A program made the position numbers and the translations under genes. A DNA stretch of 64,000 nt from assembly GCF_001730365.1 (NCBI RefSeq), contig NZ_MIKB01000013.1, positions 62,001 to 126,000 of the forward strand, in the 5' to 3' direction. The notes under the pieces are model-generated. The model ran no database searches, had not been told where the DNA came from, and worked only from the letters and a program-made list of their open reading frames with translations. How positions within the stretch are numbered: the stretch's first letter is position 1; each line of letters begins with the position of its first letter. Positions 44,881-53,764 of this stretch are shown here, piece after piece. The stretch comes from Enterococcus quebecensis. GTDB lineage: Bacteria; Bacillota; Bacilli; Lactobacillales; Enterococcaceae.

Positions 44881-46114
44881 AAAAATTCCCACCTCATACT
44901 CAAATCTTGGGGAAGAAAAAAATATGAAGTGGCATTACTCTAGTTAGCAACATCGTTACTATTGACATTTTATCATATATTCATAACACTGTCATTATCA
45001 CTTTATACTACTTAGGAATTAAAAAAAAAATATCCAGCCATCCACAAATTTGTACCTTCCTAGTCGTAAATTGAGATAATATCATTGATATGTTAATGGT
45101 TTATGCCAAAATAACACAAATAAAGATTCGGTCAAATCTTTTAACATCCTTTTCTCAAATCACCCTTAAACGTTAATCCAAGCATAAATTTCAATAGGTA
45201 TTCTTAGTGTCAAACGTATTTCGTTTCTATCTATTGCTAAGTGTATGTTTTGATTTATGTCACATAAGTTCTTACCCTACCTTATGATATTTTAAGTAAA
45301 CACAAAAAAAGGCATACTATTATCAGTAGGTCTTCTTTACGTTTATTTGTAGGTTAATAGCAAATAAATTCTATAGCACTCTCTGATCCTGGTGAAACAT
45401 TCTACATAGGGAGGGTACACCCAAAAAACGCAAATCTCCGCTCGTTGGCGGCTTACTTTTGAGCTTTCATCATCTTATCAGTGTGGATACTTAACAAAAC
45501 CTAACTTTTAGGATAGAAATTACTAGATTTTACTACATGTCACTAAGTTCTAGTTTGCTAAAGTTACATGCATATAGCACTAACATTATCTAACAATGAT
45601 TGCTAAAAATCCCTAGACTTAATACTAGGCTTTACTAGGTTCTGTATCCACTCCTTTATATTGATTCCTTTGAAACATCTCATATCATCCGTTTTATATG
45701 GTATGAAAATAAGTAGTCTTTTAGTTTCTGGATACCGTTCCAGATGGGACAGTATCCAAGAGTGAACGTTTCGTTCTCGCTTGCCGTTGGGTTCCAACGT
45801 TGAAGAGTCGTGTTTCGCTACATTAGAACAAAGGGGGCGTAAATCCTCCTCCCCCTGTACCTAAATGTACATCTGCAGCAGAACAGTGCAGTCCTTCCCT
45901 TATAAAATCACTGCTTTTCAACTTTTCTTTTTATTGAGTATTGTTAACCTCATTTAGTCACCTCACCATTGATACAACAGTATTTTAGCTCAACAAGAAA
46001 CCCAGTAAAAACACTCAAAATATAAAGGAAAACTACAATGTTATTATGGCAAGATGGTTAACATAAATGGCTTACGGTATTCACTAATTAATAAGCTAAA
46101 AATTAATTAACTAT

Positions 46115-46143
46115 TGTATCATTACATTCTTTATGTTAAATTT
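46115..46143 (+). promoter_or_regulatory. Promoter of paralogue B
   Basis: TTGTAT (46115-46120), a 17-nt spacer and TAAATT (46138-46143) with an extended -10 TGT, the same geometry as the paralogue A promoter. Confidence 0.6.
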
Positions 46144-46174
46144 TAATTACAAATAATAAGGAGTGATTTATTTT

Positions 46175-46684
46175 ATGAAAAAGAAAAGTTTACTAGTTGC
46201 AAGTTGTTTGGTAGTAGTAGGGCTGTTTATTGGAACTAAGACAGCAGATGCTGAGGAATCAGTTACGAGACCGACTACAAGAGCAACAATCGTTAGGCAC
46301 CAACTAACCCTACGTCCATTAGAAAGCCGAATTTTTTACTTAGAAAGTGCAAATCAAACTAAATTTGCTACAAAAGTTATTTTTAAGATAAAGCCAAACA
46401 ACAAGAATAATGATTACTATAATTTGGAGCATTATGGAAGTTACAGAAACGAAATTTTTCAAAGAAAAGATTTAATGTTAAATGATGATAAAGAAATTAC
46501 ACTGAAATGGTCTCCTGCTAATGATGACGCACTAAAAGACGTAATTACTAAAGGTAGAGAAAATTTTCTCATAACTAATTATTCTCCAGTTACAATGTAT
46601 TATAATATAGCCTATACTTCTGGATTACATTTTAAAACAAACGGCTGCGTAGATTATAGCGATATAGATTTTAATTTAGAATAA
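46175..46684 (+). CDS. Small secreted protein, paralogue B (unknown family)
   Basis: I place the start at ATG 46175; AATAAGGAGTG lies upstream, though the SD spacing (11 nt) is longer than in paralogue A. The 169-aa product has a signal peptide (MKKKSLLVASCLVVVGLF..ADAEE) and a beta-rich mature part, and ends CVDYSDIDFNLE. Length, signal peptide, C-terminus and control sequences match paralogue A at 39532, while the central region has diverged strongly. It lies inside the repeat-bounded element, whereas paralogue A lies outside it. Function unknown. Confidence 0.85.
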   Translation: MKKKSLLVASCLVVVGLFIGTKTADAEESVTRPTTRATIVRHQLTLRPLESRIFYLESANQTKFATKVIFKIKPNNKNNDYYNLEHYGSYRNEIFQRKDLMLNDDKEITLKWSPANDDALKDVITKGRENFLITNYSPVTMYYNIAYTSGLHFKTNGCVDYSDIDFNLE

Positions 46685-47400
46685 AAAACAAGGAGACAGC
46701 TCAACGGCTATCTCCTTTTCTTGTGTTTTAACATCAATTGAAAAACTGGTCACTTATCTTACAAATACATTTAAGTTGTGATAAATCTTCCGCCACATTT
46801 GGAAAACAATAGCTTATTCCGTTTTTTCGGAAAAACCCGATAAACTATACATCTATCCAATTCTGGACACATCCTCTTAGATGTTATGACACGCTTACCA
46901 CCACACTTTTGTGGACATTACACATCACCGTGCAATTTAGCCACTAGTTGCTTATTACGCCCTCATGATCCGCTAGGGCATCCAAATCTAATGTACTGAT
47001 ACATCGAACTAGTACGGAGGGTCGCCACAGATTTGTGGTTATCTATTTTAGGTCAGGTAACTTTTCACCTCACATATTTTAGGACTAGCCACTTTTGGTG
47101 AATCCTAAAGCTATAGATAAAAAATAACCTCTAGTTATAAGAAAGAGAGTTATGAATATTTTTGTTCATATCCGACAAAATGGCGTACATGAAACGAACT
47201 AGAATCATTCTAACCAGTTTTGTTTACTGACGATGCCAAATTCTTTAGCTCTTTTGCCATTCCAGTACTTATACAGGACTTTAAAAAGTTTACGATCTAC
47301 GTAAGTCTGTACTTGTATTCAATAAGAGTGATGGTTACACTTGAGAACTAAAAATATCTCCCATCTATCGGTTTCCCGATTTAATAATTCACCTTGAAAG
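46685..47400. other. Non-coding stretch after paralogue B
   Basis: Beyond the terminator at 46690-46717 I see no supportable gene; short translated fragments are interrupted by stops in every frame. Part of it may be the vanished N-terminal half of the integrase. Confidence 0.5.
46690..46717 (+). terminator. Terminator of paralogue B
   Basis: AAGGAGACAGC (46690-46700) pairs with GCTATCTCCTT (46707-46717) and is followed by TT. Confidence 0.8.
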
Positions 47401-47439
47401 TTTTAGAGGGGGATATGAACTAGAGAGATACAGCAATAT

Positions 47440-47784
47440 ACTACTATTTACTACATGCTAAAAAATGTATGAATATGTTTAACTATAACCTACTCATTGG
47501 GGTTGATATCAGCGAAGTTGTAGCTTTGAACTGGAATGATATTGATAAAACATTAAGCAAAAAAAATTCTCAAAGGATGGTAAATTAACCACCCAAAGTA
47601 TATGCTAACTATTGGCATAGCTAATCCGAAACTTATTTTCTACGGCATCTACATTCAAGTAGTTACTCACCACAGTACCTATCAAAGATTGCAAACGATC
47701 ACAGAAAAAAGTGAAATCCCTTTTCTATCACAAGAATCAAAAGAAAAAACAATTGAAAAATTAGTAAAACACTTAAGTTTTTAA
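47440..47784 (+). pseudogene. Tyrosine recombinase (integrase) remnant
   Basis: Around 47480-47560 the frame reads NLLIGVDISEVVALNWNDIDKT, a clear match to the catalytic-domain box I of phage-type integrases, usually TGLRISEALALTWDDID. The catalytic arginine is replaced by aspartate. A stop at 47587 interrupts it. The tail 47602-47784 (NPKLIFYGIYIQV...EKSEIPF...KEKTIEKLVKHLSF) looks like the degraded HGLRHT region and the usual C-terminal tail. It ends 7 bp before the right direct repeat, where an integrase normally lies. Confidence 0.65.
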
Positions 47785-47791
47785 CGGAAAG

Positions 47792-47881
47792 CATTCACTA
47801 AAACAAAGAAAAAGCCAAACCCTTATATACCAAGGATTCAGCTTTTTCATTTAAACTCTATTCTTCTTCTTCCGCCATGAA
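47792..47881. repeat. Right 90-bp direct repeat (candidate attR)
   Basis: This is the partner of 42285-42374 (86 of 90 identical). It comprises the terminator and last eight codons of the intact DUF1292 gene. Confidence 0.85.
47808..47848 (-). terminator. Terminator of the DUF1292 operon
   Basis: GAAAAAGC (47808-47815) pairs with GCTTTTTC (47841-47848), with an inner CCTT/AAGG pair. The left repeat carries a diverged copy at 42301-42341. Confidence 0.7.
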
Positions 47882-48160
47882 CGTATTGAAAACTTCTTCA
47901 ATCATATCCCATTCAGCGTCTGTTTCGATTTGTTGTAACTCGCCTTCTGTTCCTTCGTTGTTTTCGATGTAAGCATAAGCTTGCAATTCAACATCTTCTT
48001 CTTCTGGAACACCAGCTGGGTATAGAAGGACGTAATTTTTACCGAATTCTTCTTGACCATCTACTGTTAGAAGGATTTCATATAGTGTTTCGTTCCCTTG
48101 TTCATCAACTAACGTGATGTGCTCGTGTCCTTCGTGATCGTGGTTATGTTCTTCTGCCAT
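47858..48160 (-). CDS. DUF1292 family protein (YrzB-like)
   Basis: This 100-aa, very acidic protein begins [30 protein letters not shown]. The family is widespread in Firmicutes with no established biochemical role and is typically found with yqgF and the ireB homologue, as here. It is last in the ireB-yqgF-DUF1292 operon. Its 3' end is the integration target of the neighbouring element, and the coding sequence has stayed intact. Confidence 0.93.
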   Translation of the reverse strand: MAEEHNHDHEGHEHITLVDEQGNETLYEILLTVDGQEEFGKNYVLLYPAGVPEEEDVELQAYAYIENNEGTEGELQQIETDAEWDMIEEVFNTFMAEEEE

Positions 48161-48205
48161 TATTTTGCTCTCCTTTTATTTGACGCTTGTTTTAAAACAA
48201 GCGGT

Positions 48206-48634
48206 TTAGATTTTATTGCTAGCGCCGTCTAAATAATTTTGTAAAATCATGACTGCAGCTACTTTATCGATGACTTTTTTTCTTTTGGCTCTTGATGTGT
48301 TGGCTTGTTCCACTAACATACGTTCTGCTTGAACAGTGGTTAACCGCTCATCTTGATACGTAACAGGTATTTGGAAAAGTTCTTCGATCTTCTTCCCGTA
48401 AGCCATGGAAGCTTCTGCTCTTGGTCCAATCGAATTATTCATATTTTTCGGTAATCCAACGACAAATTTAGTGACTTCATATTCTTTCACTAATTCTGCC
48501 AAACGTTCAAAACCAAATTCTTCCTGCTCTTCATTGATTCGGATGATTTCTACACCTTGTGCTGTCCAACCGAACGGATCACTAACAGCAATCCCCACTG
48601 TCTTAGAGCCAACGTCAAGCCCCATTACTCTCAT
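48206..48634 (-). CDS. yqgF: YqgF/RuvX family Holliday-junction resolvase-like nuclease
   Basis: This 142-aa RNase H-fold protein starts [22 protein letters not shown], with the catalytic Asp in GLDVGSKT. It also shows [17 protein letters not shown] and [12 protein letters not shown]. Members are linked to pre-16S rRNA 5'-end processing and recombination. Its ATG overlaps the ireB stop (ATGA), showing translational coupling. Confidence 0.95.
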   Translation of the reverse strand: MRVMGLDVGSKTVGIAVSDPFGWTAQGVEIIRINEEQEEFGFERLAELVKEYEVTKFVVGLPKNMNNSIGPRAEASMAYGKKIEELFQIPVTYQDERLTTVQAERMLVEQANTSRAKRKKVIDKVAAVMILQNYLDGASNKI

Positions 48635-48900
48635 CGAATAGTGATTCCATGGTTTGATAAGTAATATTTAACGAGCTCTTCCATGATCTCATCTCGTTCG
48701 TGACGACGAATCAAATTTCGAGCGTCTTGGTAACGAGGAATGTAGGCGGGGTCTCCAGAAAGCAAATAGCCCACAATCTGATTAATCGGATTATATCCTT
48801 TTTCCTCTAAAGCCTTGTATACAGTAGCCAGAGTCTCACTTACTTCCTTCTTACGACTGTCATCAAAATCAAAACGTACAGTTTCATCTGTAAAACCCAT
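48631..48900 (-). CDS. ireB: IreB family regulator (DUF965)
   Basis: This 89-aa protein ([20 protein letters not shown]...[41 protein letters not shown]) matches the small IreB family. In Enterococcus faecalis, IreB is phosphorylated by the PASTA kinase IreK on N-terminal threonines and dampens cephalosporin resistance; Thr4 and Thr7 are present here. It is first in the operon. The alaS gene that often precedes it is absent, and the arginine operon lies there instead. Confidence 0.94.
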   Translation of the reverse strand: MGFTDETVRFDFDDSRKKEVSETLATVYKALEEKGYNPINQIVGYLLSGDPAYIPRYQDARNLIRRHERDEIMEELVKYYLSNHGITIR

Positions 48901-49093
48901 TTATCTACACCTCACTTTTATTCTATTCATACAGTCTCATTCTACTAAAAACAAAGCAAAACTACAAACAAAACTTAATATTTTCTTCTATATATTAAAG
49001 ATTTCCTTTAATTTTTATCAGAATTAACTGATTATCAGAGAGATAACATCTTTTTCAACAGACAAAATGATAGTTTTTCAAAAAATAAAAAAA

Positions 49094-49126
49094 CTAGAAC
49101 TTAACTCCGTGAGTTATGTCCTAGTC
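49094..49126 (-). terminator. Terminator of the argCBDF operon
   Basis: A 15-bp stem (49094-49108 with 49112-49126) with minor mismatch, and a long A-run to the left that gives a T-run on the minus strand. Confidence 0.85.
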
Positions 49127-49185
49127 TTCCGGAATCCAGATAAACGGTGGAATCAGAATCCCCTACTTCTGACCCAACCTCTCTT

Positions 49186-50121
49186 TTATACCTCCGACAT
49201 CAATTTAACCATTAATGCTTTTTGAGCATGTAAACGATTAGCCGCTTCTTGATAAATTGCTGAATGCAGACCATCAATAATATCAGCGGACACTTCCTCT
49301 CCTCTATGGGCAGGCAAGCAATGTAAAAAGAGGTAATCTTTTTTTGCTTGTACAGCTAATCGATTATTTACCTGAAAGTTTTTAAACACTTTCTCTCGTT
49401 CTTGCTGTTCTGACTCATCACCCATACTTGCCCATACATCTGTCACTAGAACATCCGCATTTTTTACAGCTTCTGCTGGATCATTCAATATCTCGATCAC
49501 ACTTCCACTTTCTTTCGCATTTTTATGAGCAATTTCAACAACTTGGGCCTTAGGTTCATAGCCTACAGGCGTAGCAATACTCACATCCATTCCTATCAAG
49601 CTTCCGCCGATTAAAAATGAATGAGCCATATTGTTCCCGTCTCCAACATAAGCTAACTTGATCCCTTCAAGTGTTCCTTTTTGCTCATAAATCGTTTGAA
49701 AATCAGCTAATATCTGACACGGGTGATGATCATCTGTCAATCCATTAATAATCGGAATGGATGCTTCTTTTGCCAATTCAGCGACCATCTGATCGGAATA
49801 AGTCCGAATCATAATAGCATCCACATAACTAGACATTACTTTTGCGGTATCTTTAATTGGTTCTCCTCGTCCCATTTGGGTACTTTTAGAATCCAAAACA
49901 ATGGCTTGTCCCCCAAGTTGGATGATTCCTGCTTCAAATGACATACGAGTCCGTGTGCTATTTTTCTCAAAAATCATAGCTAAAATTTTTCCTGACAATA
50001 CACCACGATAGGCCTTTGGCTTGGCTTTTATCGCTACTGCAAGGTCAATGATTGATAGGAATTCTTCTTTTGTTAGTTCGGTTAAATCTAATATACTTTT
50101 GCCATACATAGAATTAATCAT
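49186..50121 (-). CDS. argF: Ornithine carbamoyltransferase
   Basis: This 311-aa enzyme makes citrulline from ornithine and carbamoyl phosphate. It carries STRTR (carbamoyl phosphate loop), the HPCQ motif in DDHHPCQILADF, and HCLPAHRG at the ornithine site. It is last in argC-argB-argD-argF and overlaps argD by 8 nt. That placement indicates the anabolic isozyme rather than the arginine deiminase-pathway enzyme. Confidence 0.96.
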   Translation of the reverse strand: MINSMYGKSILDLTELTKEEFLSIIDLAVAIKAKPKAYRGVLSGKILAMIFEKNSTRTRMSFEAGIIQLGGQAIVLDSKSTQMGRGEPIKDTAKVMSSYVDAIMIRTYSDQMVAELAKEASIPIINGLTDDHHPCQILADFQTIYEQKGTLEGIKLAYVGDGNNMAHSFLIGGSLIGMDVSIATPVGYEPKAQVVEIAHKNAKESGSVIEILNDPAEAVKNADVLVTDVWASMGDESEQQEREKVFKNFQVNNRLAVQAKKDYLFLHCLPAHRGEEVSADIIDGLHSAIYQEAANRLHAQKALMVKLMSEV

Positions 50122-51271
50122 GCTCTTTCTCCTTGTTTAATACTTTTTCCAATATTGTCAGACCCTTTGCCATCTCTTCATTTGTAATTGTCAGTGGTGG
50201 TAATAATCGTAAGACTGTTTGTCCTGCTTTTAAAGTAAGTAATCCTTCCGCTTCAAGTTGTTCACTTACTTGATTTAAGCTATTTTGATCAAACAATTGA
50301 ATACCAATCATCAGTCCTTTCCCACGAACTGCTTGTATGAGCGAACTTCTTTTAGCAAGTTGGTCTAATCCTGAAAATAATTGCTCACTTTTATTTTGAA
50401 CGTCTTCTAAAAATGCTGACTGGTTGATTCGATCAATCACTTTATTCGCCACACTCATTGCTAACTTATTACCGCCAAAGGTCGATCCATGACTGCCTTG
50501 TCCAAATGCATCCCCAAGATTACTTTTACCTAACATAGCACCGACAGGAATCCCATTACCTAACCCTTTTGCCAAGGTAAAAATATCGGGTTCGATCTGA
50601 TAATGCTCATACGCATAAAAAGCGCCAGTACGACCAATTCCAGTTTGAATTTCATCAATGATCAACAAAGCACCAAACTCACGACAAAGCGACTGAACAT
50701 CCTGAATCCATTGTTCATCTGCCGGTATCACTCCACCTTCTCCTTGAATCAATTCCAACATAACTGCTGCAGTATCTTGGTCAAGTTCTTCTTTTAATGG
50801 TTCGATTTGATTAAAGGGTAAGTAGATAAAATCTGGCACTAATGGCTCAAATCCTGCGTGGATACTTTCTTGTCCTGTCGCACTCATTGCACCATATGTT
50901 CGTCCATGAAAGGAATTCGTGAATGTGATTATTTTTCTTTTTCCTGTTGCTTTACGAGCTAATTTGATTGCTGCTTCATTGGCTTCTGCGCCACTATTAC
51001 AAAAATAGCCAACGTAATCTTTTCCCTTCGCCAATTTTTGAGCTACTTGCTCTTGCAAATGATTTTGGTATAAGTTGGGAGTATGCCATAAAAGAATAGT
51101 CTGATCTGCTAGAACTTGATTCAAATCTGGATCATTATAACCTAAGTTCATCACACCAATACCGCTAGTAAAATCAAGATAATTTTTGCCATTATGATCT
51201 GTGAGCATATTTTTGGAACCTTTGATGAATTCCAATTTTTTTCTTTGATAATTGGGAAATAAATAACTCAT
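50114..51271 (-). CDS. argD: Acetylornithine aminotransferase
   Basis: This class III PLP aminotransferase of about 385 aa converts N-acetylglutamate semialdehyde to N-acetylornithine. It shows GSAEANEAAIKLAR-type cofactor binding (NSGAEANEAAIK), HGRTYGAMSATGQ, LIIDEIQTGIGRTG and the PLP lysine in LAKGLGNGIPVGAM. I place the start at ATG 51271, 7 nt after GGAGG. That ATG overlaps the argB stop (ATGA). A start two codons earlier would sit on the ribosome binding site. Confidence 0.95.
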   Translation of the reverse strand: MSYLFPNYQRKKLEFIKGSKNMLTDHNGKNYLDFTSGIGVMNLGYNDPDLNQVLADQTILLWHTPNLYQNHLQEQVAQKLAKGKDYVGYFCNSGAEANEAAIKLARKATGKRKIITFTNSFHGRTYGAMSATGQESIHAGFEPLVPDFIYLPFNQIEPLKEELDQDTAAVMLELIQGEGGVIPADEQWIQDVQSLCREFGALLIIDEIQTGIGRTGAFYAYEHYQIEPDIFTLAKGLGNGIPVGAMLGKSNLGDAFGQGSHGSTFGGNKLAMSVANKVIDRINQSAFLEDVQNKSEQLFSGLDQLAKRSSLIQAVRGKGLMIGIQLFDQNSLNQVSEQLEAEGLLTLKAGQTVLRLLPPLTITNEEMAKGLTILEKVLNKEKEHD

Positions 51272-52020
51272 ACACATACCTCCTTAGAAGTAATCGTTGT
51301 TCCAGTGTATTGAATTTGATTGGTGATATAGACTTTTTTTACACCTGCTTTAATTGCTAAAGCAGCACTTTCTAATTTTGGCAGCATACCACCTTTGATG
51401 ACTTCTTCTCTTTTCAACTTAGAGATGTCATTGGTAGAAAGCTCTGTAAGCCATTGATCCTCTTTTTTTACTCCTGGAACATCCGTTAATAAATAAAGCT
51501 TTTCTGCTTTTAATTCCTCTGCAATTTTACAAGCGACATGGTCTGCATTAATATTTAGCCATTCTCCAGCCTCGGTCAGTCCCAAAGGAGCAATGATCGG
51601 AATGTGATTAGTCTTAAGTAAATGTTCTAATAGTTCAGTATCCACCTGTTTCACTTCTCCAACTGCCCCTAATTTTTGTCTATCTAGAAAACTTCCTATG
51701 ATGATGTGACCACAAGATGCGTTTAAACCAACAACTGAAAACCCTTCTTGTTGAAATCGTGTTGTAATCATCGGCTGGACTTGACCAATCAAAACCATCT
51801 TAGTGATTTTCAATGTCTCTTCAGTTGTTACACGTAATCCTTCTTGAATTTTCACAGGCACATCTAAACGATGCATCATTTCTGAAATATAATGTCCTCC
51901 GCCATGAACGATCACGACTTTTTTCCCTTGTTTTTTCCATTGATCAACTTGCAAAAAAAATGATTTTGTCAGGTTGTCGCTAGCCACTCCACCCATTTTT
52001 ATAACAATAACCTTCTTCAT
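51268..52020 (-). CDS. argB: Acetylglutamate kinase
   Basis: This 250-aa kinase phosphorylates N-acetylglutamate. It starts MKKVIVIKMGGVASDNL, with the ATP-binding lysine and glycine motif, then VIVHGGGHYISEMM and INADHVACKIAEELKAEKLYLLTDVPGV. I chose ATG 52020, preceded by GGGAG; a longer frame running into argC has no support. Its stop overlaps the argD start. Confidence 0.95.
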   Translation of the reverse strand: MKKVIVIKMGGVASDNLTKSFFLQVDQWKKQGKKVVIVHGGGHYISEMMHRLDVPVKIQEGLRVTTEETLKITKMVLIGQVQPMITTRFQQEGFSVVGLNASCGHIIIGSFLDRQKLGAVGEVKQVDTELLEHLLKTNHIPIIAPLGLTEAGEWLNINADHVACKIAEELKAEKLYLLTDVPGVKKEDQWLTELSTNDISKLKREEVIKGGMLPKLESAALAIKAGVKKVYITNQIQYTGTTITSKEVCV

Positions 52021-52048
52021 ATACGTCGCTCCCTTAAGTTTTACTTCA

Positions 52049-53089
52049 CTATGGATAGATCGGCAAATTATCCAAGCCGCATTTCTCATCAAATCCTGCC
52101 AAAATATTCAAGTTTTGAATTGCCTGCCCAGCAGCTCCTTTTCCTAAATTATCGATGACGGTTACAATCGTGATCATGTTCGTTTCTTGATTGTAGGCGA
52201 GACCTATATCACAATAATTTGATCCTATCACTTGCTTAAGTACAGGATAGTGGCTCGCTTTTTGAATACGAATAAATGGATTCTTTTCAAAATGCTCTTC
52301 ATACAATTGAACTAATTTCTCGTCAGAAATAGGTTGTTTCAATTTTGCATATGTTGTTAAAAATATCCCTCTAGTTACTGGGATCAGTGTCGTAGAGAAT
52401 TGAATCGCTTTAATTTTTGGCTCCCAGATCTGTAATTGTTGGATAATCTCAGGGATATGCTGATGTGTATTCATTTTATACAATGTCATATTATCATGTG
52501 TTTCAGAAAAATGAGTACTTTGTGATAACCCTTTACCAGCGCCAGAAATACCAGACTTAGCATCTACAACAATCGAGTCAAGCAGAATTTTATCCTCTAT
52601 CAACAATGGTGCTAAGGATAATTGCGCAGCAGTAGCATAACATCCTGGATTGGCGATCCATTTTGACTGTGGGTATTGTCGATATTCAGCTAAACCATAA
52701 TCAAACTTTTGAATTAGATTATTGGGAGCCGCTGTCGAAGCATACCATTTTTCATACTCACCTTGTTTTTTCAAACGGAAATCGCCAGATAAATCAATTA
52801 CTGGAAAATCTGCTTCTATAAAGGGAAGAGCTAGCTCTTTAGAAATTCCAGATGGCGTTGCTAATAAAACAAGGTCGCTTTCTTCCATAATTTTTTCTGG
52901 ATTGATTTCTTCTAACGGTAAGGTGATGAGTTGTTGCAAATGTGGATTCACATCTCCAAATGATTTTTTATTCATTGAATGACTATGAATTGAAACAACT
53001 TCAACAAATGGATGTTGTCTAAAATATCGTAAAAGTTCCAATCCACTATAACCTGTAACACCAATAATAGAAACCTTCATCCACTTCAC
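52049..53089 (-). CDS. argC: N-acetyl-gamma-glutamyl-phosphate reductase
   Basis: This 346-aa NADPH-dependent reductase carries out the third step of arginine synthesis. It has an N-terminal dinucleotide fold (VSIIGVTGYSGLELLRYF), DLSGDFR and the catalytic cysteine in ANPGCYATAAQL, followed by KSGISGAGKG. It is the first gene of the operon and has a near-consensus promoter about 45 nt upstream. The argJ gene that often follows argC is missing. Confidence 0.96.
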   Translation of the reverse strand: MKWMKVSIIGVTGYSGLELLRYFRQHPFVEVVSIHSHSMNKKSFGDVNPHLQQLITLPLEEINPEKIMEESDLVLLATPSGISKELALPFIEADFPVIDLSGDFRLKKQGEYEKWYASTAAPNNLIQKFDYGLAEYRQYPQSKWIANPGCYATAAQLSLAPLLIEDKILLDSIVVDAKSGISGAGKGLSQSTHFSETHDNMTLYKMNTHQHIPEIIQQLQIWEPKIKAIQFSTTLIPVTRGIFLTTYAKLKQPISDEKLVQLYEEHFEKNPFIRIQKASHYPVLKQVIGSNYCDIGLAYNQETNMITIVTVIDNLGKGAAGQAIQNLNILAGFDEKCGLDNLPIYP

Positions 53090-53132
53090 TTCATTTCTTT
53101 TTATTTTTTATCGATCAGAGGTTGTTTTTCAT

Positions 53133-53161
53133 ATTATACGTTTTACCGCAATGCAAGTCAA
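53133..53161 (-). promoter_or_regulatory. Promoter of argCBDF
   Basis: On the minus strand TTGACT (53156-53161), exactly 17 nt and TATAAT (53133-53138), a near-consensus vegetative promoter. Confidence 0.88.
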
Positions 53162-53180
53162 TGGTTTTTTATTTACAAAA

Positions 53181-53208
53181 ATACATAAAAATAAGTTTTT
53201 ATACATAA
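53181..53208 (-). promoter_or_regulatory. Candidate ArgR operator upstream of argC
   Basis: Two direct copies of ATACATAA (53181-53188 and 53201-53208) lie 20 bp apart, two helical turns, just upstream of the -35. The AT-rich composition and TATGTATAAAAA-like half-sites resemble ARG boxes, but the assignment is by eye. Confidence 0.4.
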
Positions 53209-53242
53209 CAAGCGTCGATATAAATTGAAACTTGAATAAAAA

Positions 53243-53281
53243 GAATCAGAGATAAAGCTCATTTAGCTTTATCTCTGATTC
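53243..53281. terminator. Bidirectional-looking terminator
   Basis: A perfect 17-bp stem (53243-53259 with 53265-53281) lies just downstream of the GyrI-like gene on the minus strand. Confidence 0.85.
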
Positions 53282-53292
53282 ACATAAACAAA

Positions 53293-53691
53293 TTATACCG
53301 AAAGATAGATCACTACTGTTCCATCTTTTCTATAGTGTTCCACATCACTCTTATACGTACGTCTTTTTTCTAATTCCTCGTCTTTCCAAATACCTTGCCA
53401 TGCTTCACCCACAGCCTCTGGACTAGCCTGTTTTACTGGAATTTTTACATACTTCCCCTCATAGATTACAGTACTATCAGGATAGTTTGCTTCTTCATTA
53501 CCAATCAATAAATCATAGTCCCCTCTAAAGTTACTCTCGTAGTTAGAGTACACTGCAAAAAATTCACCTTCTAGTTTCATCGCTGGAACCTCGCTCCACA
53601 AAGCAACAATCTCTTCTACCCTCTGATTACTCGTGCGGATTTTCTTTCCTTTAATTGTTTTTTCGCTTAACTGAATTGTCATATTCTTCAT
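53293..53691 (-). CDS. GyrI-like / AraC effector-binding domain protein
   Basis: This 132-aa protein has the pattern of the stand-alone SHV2/GyrI-like small-molecule binding fold: IVALWSEVPAMKLEGEFFAVYSNYESNFRGDYDLLIGNE in the first half and KYVKIPVKQASPEAVGEAWQGIWKDEE...DVEHYRKDGTVVIYLSV in the second. No DNA-binding domain is present, so it is not itself a transcription factor. Its own terminator separates it from argC. Ligand unknown. Confidence 0.75.
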   Translation of the reverse strand: MKNMTIQLSEKTIKGKKIRTSNQRVEEIVALWSEVPAMKLEGEFFAVYSNYESNFRGDYDLLIGNEEANYPDSTVIYEGKYVKIPVKQASPEAVGEAWQGIWKDEELEKRRTYKSDVEHYRKDGTVVIYLSV

Positions 53692-53764
53692 CCTTTCGAC
53701 TTTCTAAGCCGAGCATAACACAATAATAATGACACCTATCTGTCATCATTTATCTTTGTATTGA

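Larger units (their letters stand above)
44608..46174. other. Gene-poor stretch inside the element
   Basis: Apart from the Rgg control sites, one tiny hydrophobic frame (44824-44880) and the promoter of paralogue B, I see no credible gene in these 1.57 kb. A 24-bp segment at 45575-45598 nearly matches 40401-40423, next to the decayed paralogue. This suggests old duplicated family DNA. A minus-strand frame of 64 codons at 45603-45797 lacks supporting evidence. Confidence 0.55.
42285..47881. mobile_element. Decayed integrated genomic element bounded by 90-bp direct repeats
   Basis: The element spans about 5.5 kb. It has direct repeats at both ends, a target at the 3' end of an intact gene (DUF1292) and a tyrosine-recombinase remnant directly beside the right repeat. 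Its surviving cargo is the 301-aa membrane protein, the Rgg regulator and paralogue B of the secreted family. These are the marks of a tyrosine-recombinase island. The integrase is broken, so the element should no longer move by itself. I saw no replication, conjugation or phage structural genes. Confidence 0.7.

Noticed and set aside
45603-45797. 64-codon minus-strand frame within the gene-poor part of the element
   Set aside because: No good ribosome binding site, no recognisable family, and the surroundings are decayed in all frames.
45820-45920. G/C-rich patch that looked like a possible group II intron or structured RNA
   Set aside because: I could not find a domain V/VI-like hairpin or a reverse transcriptase nearby.
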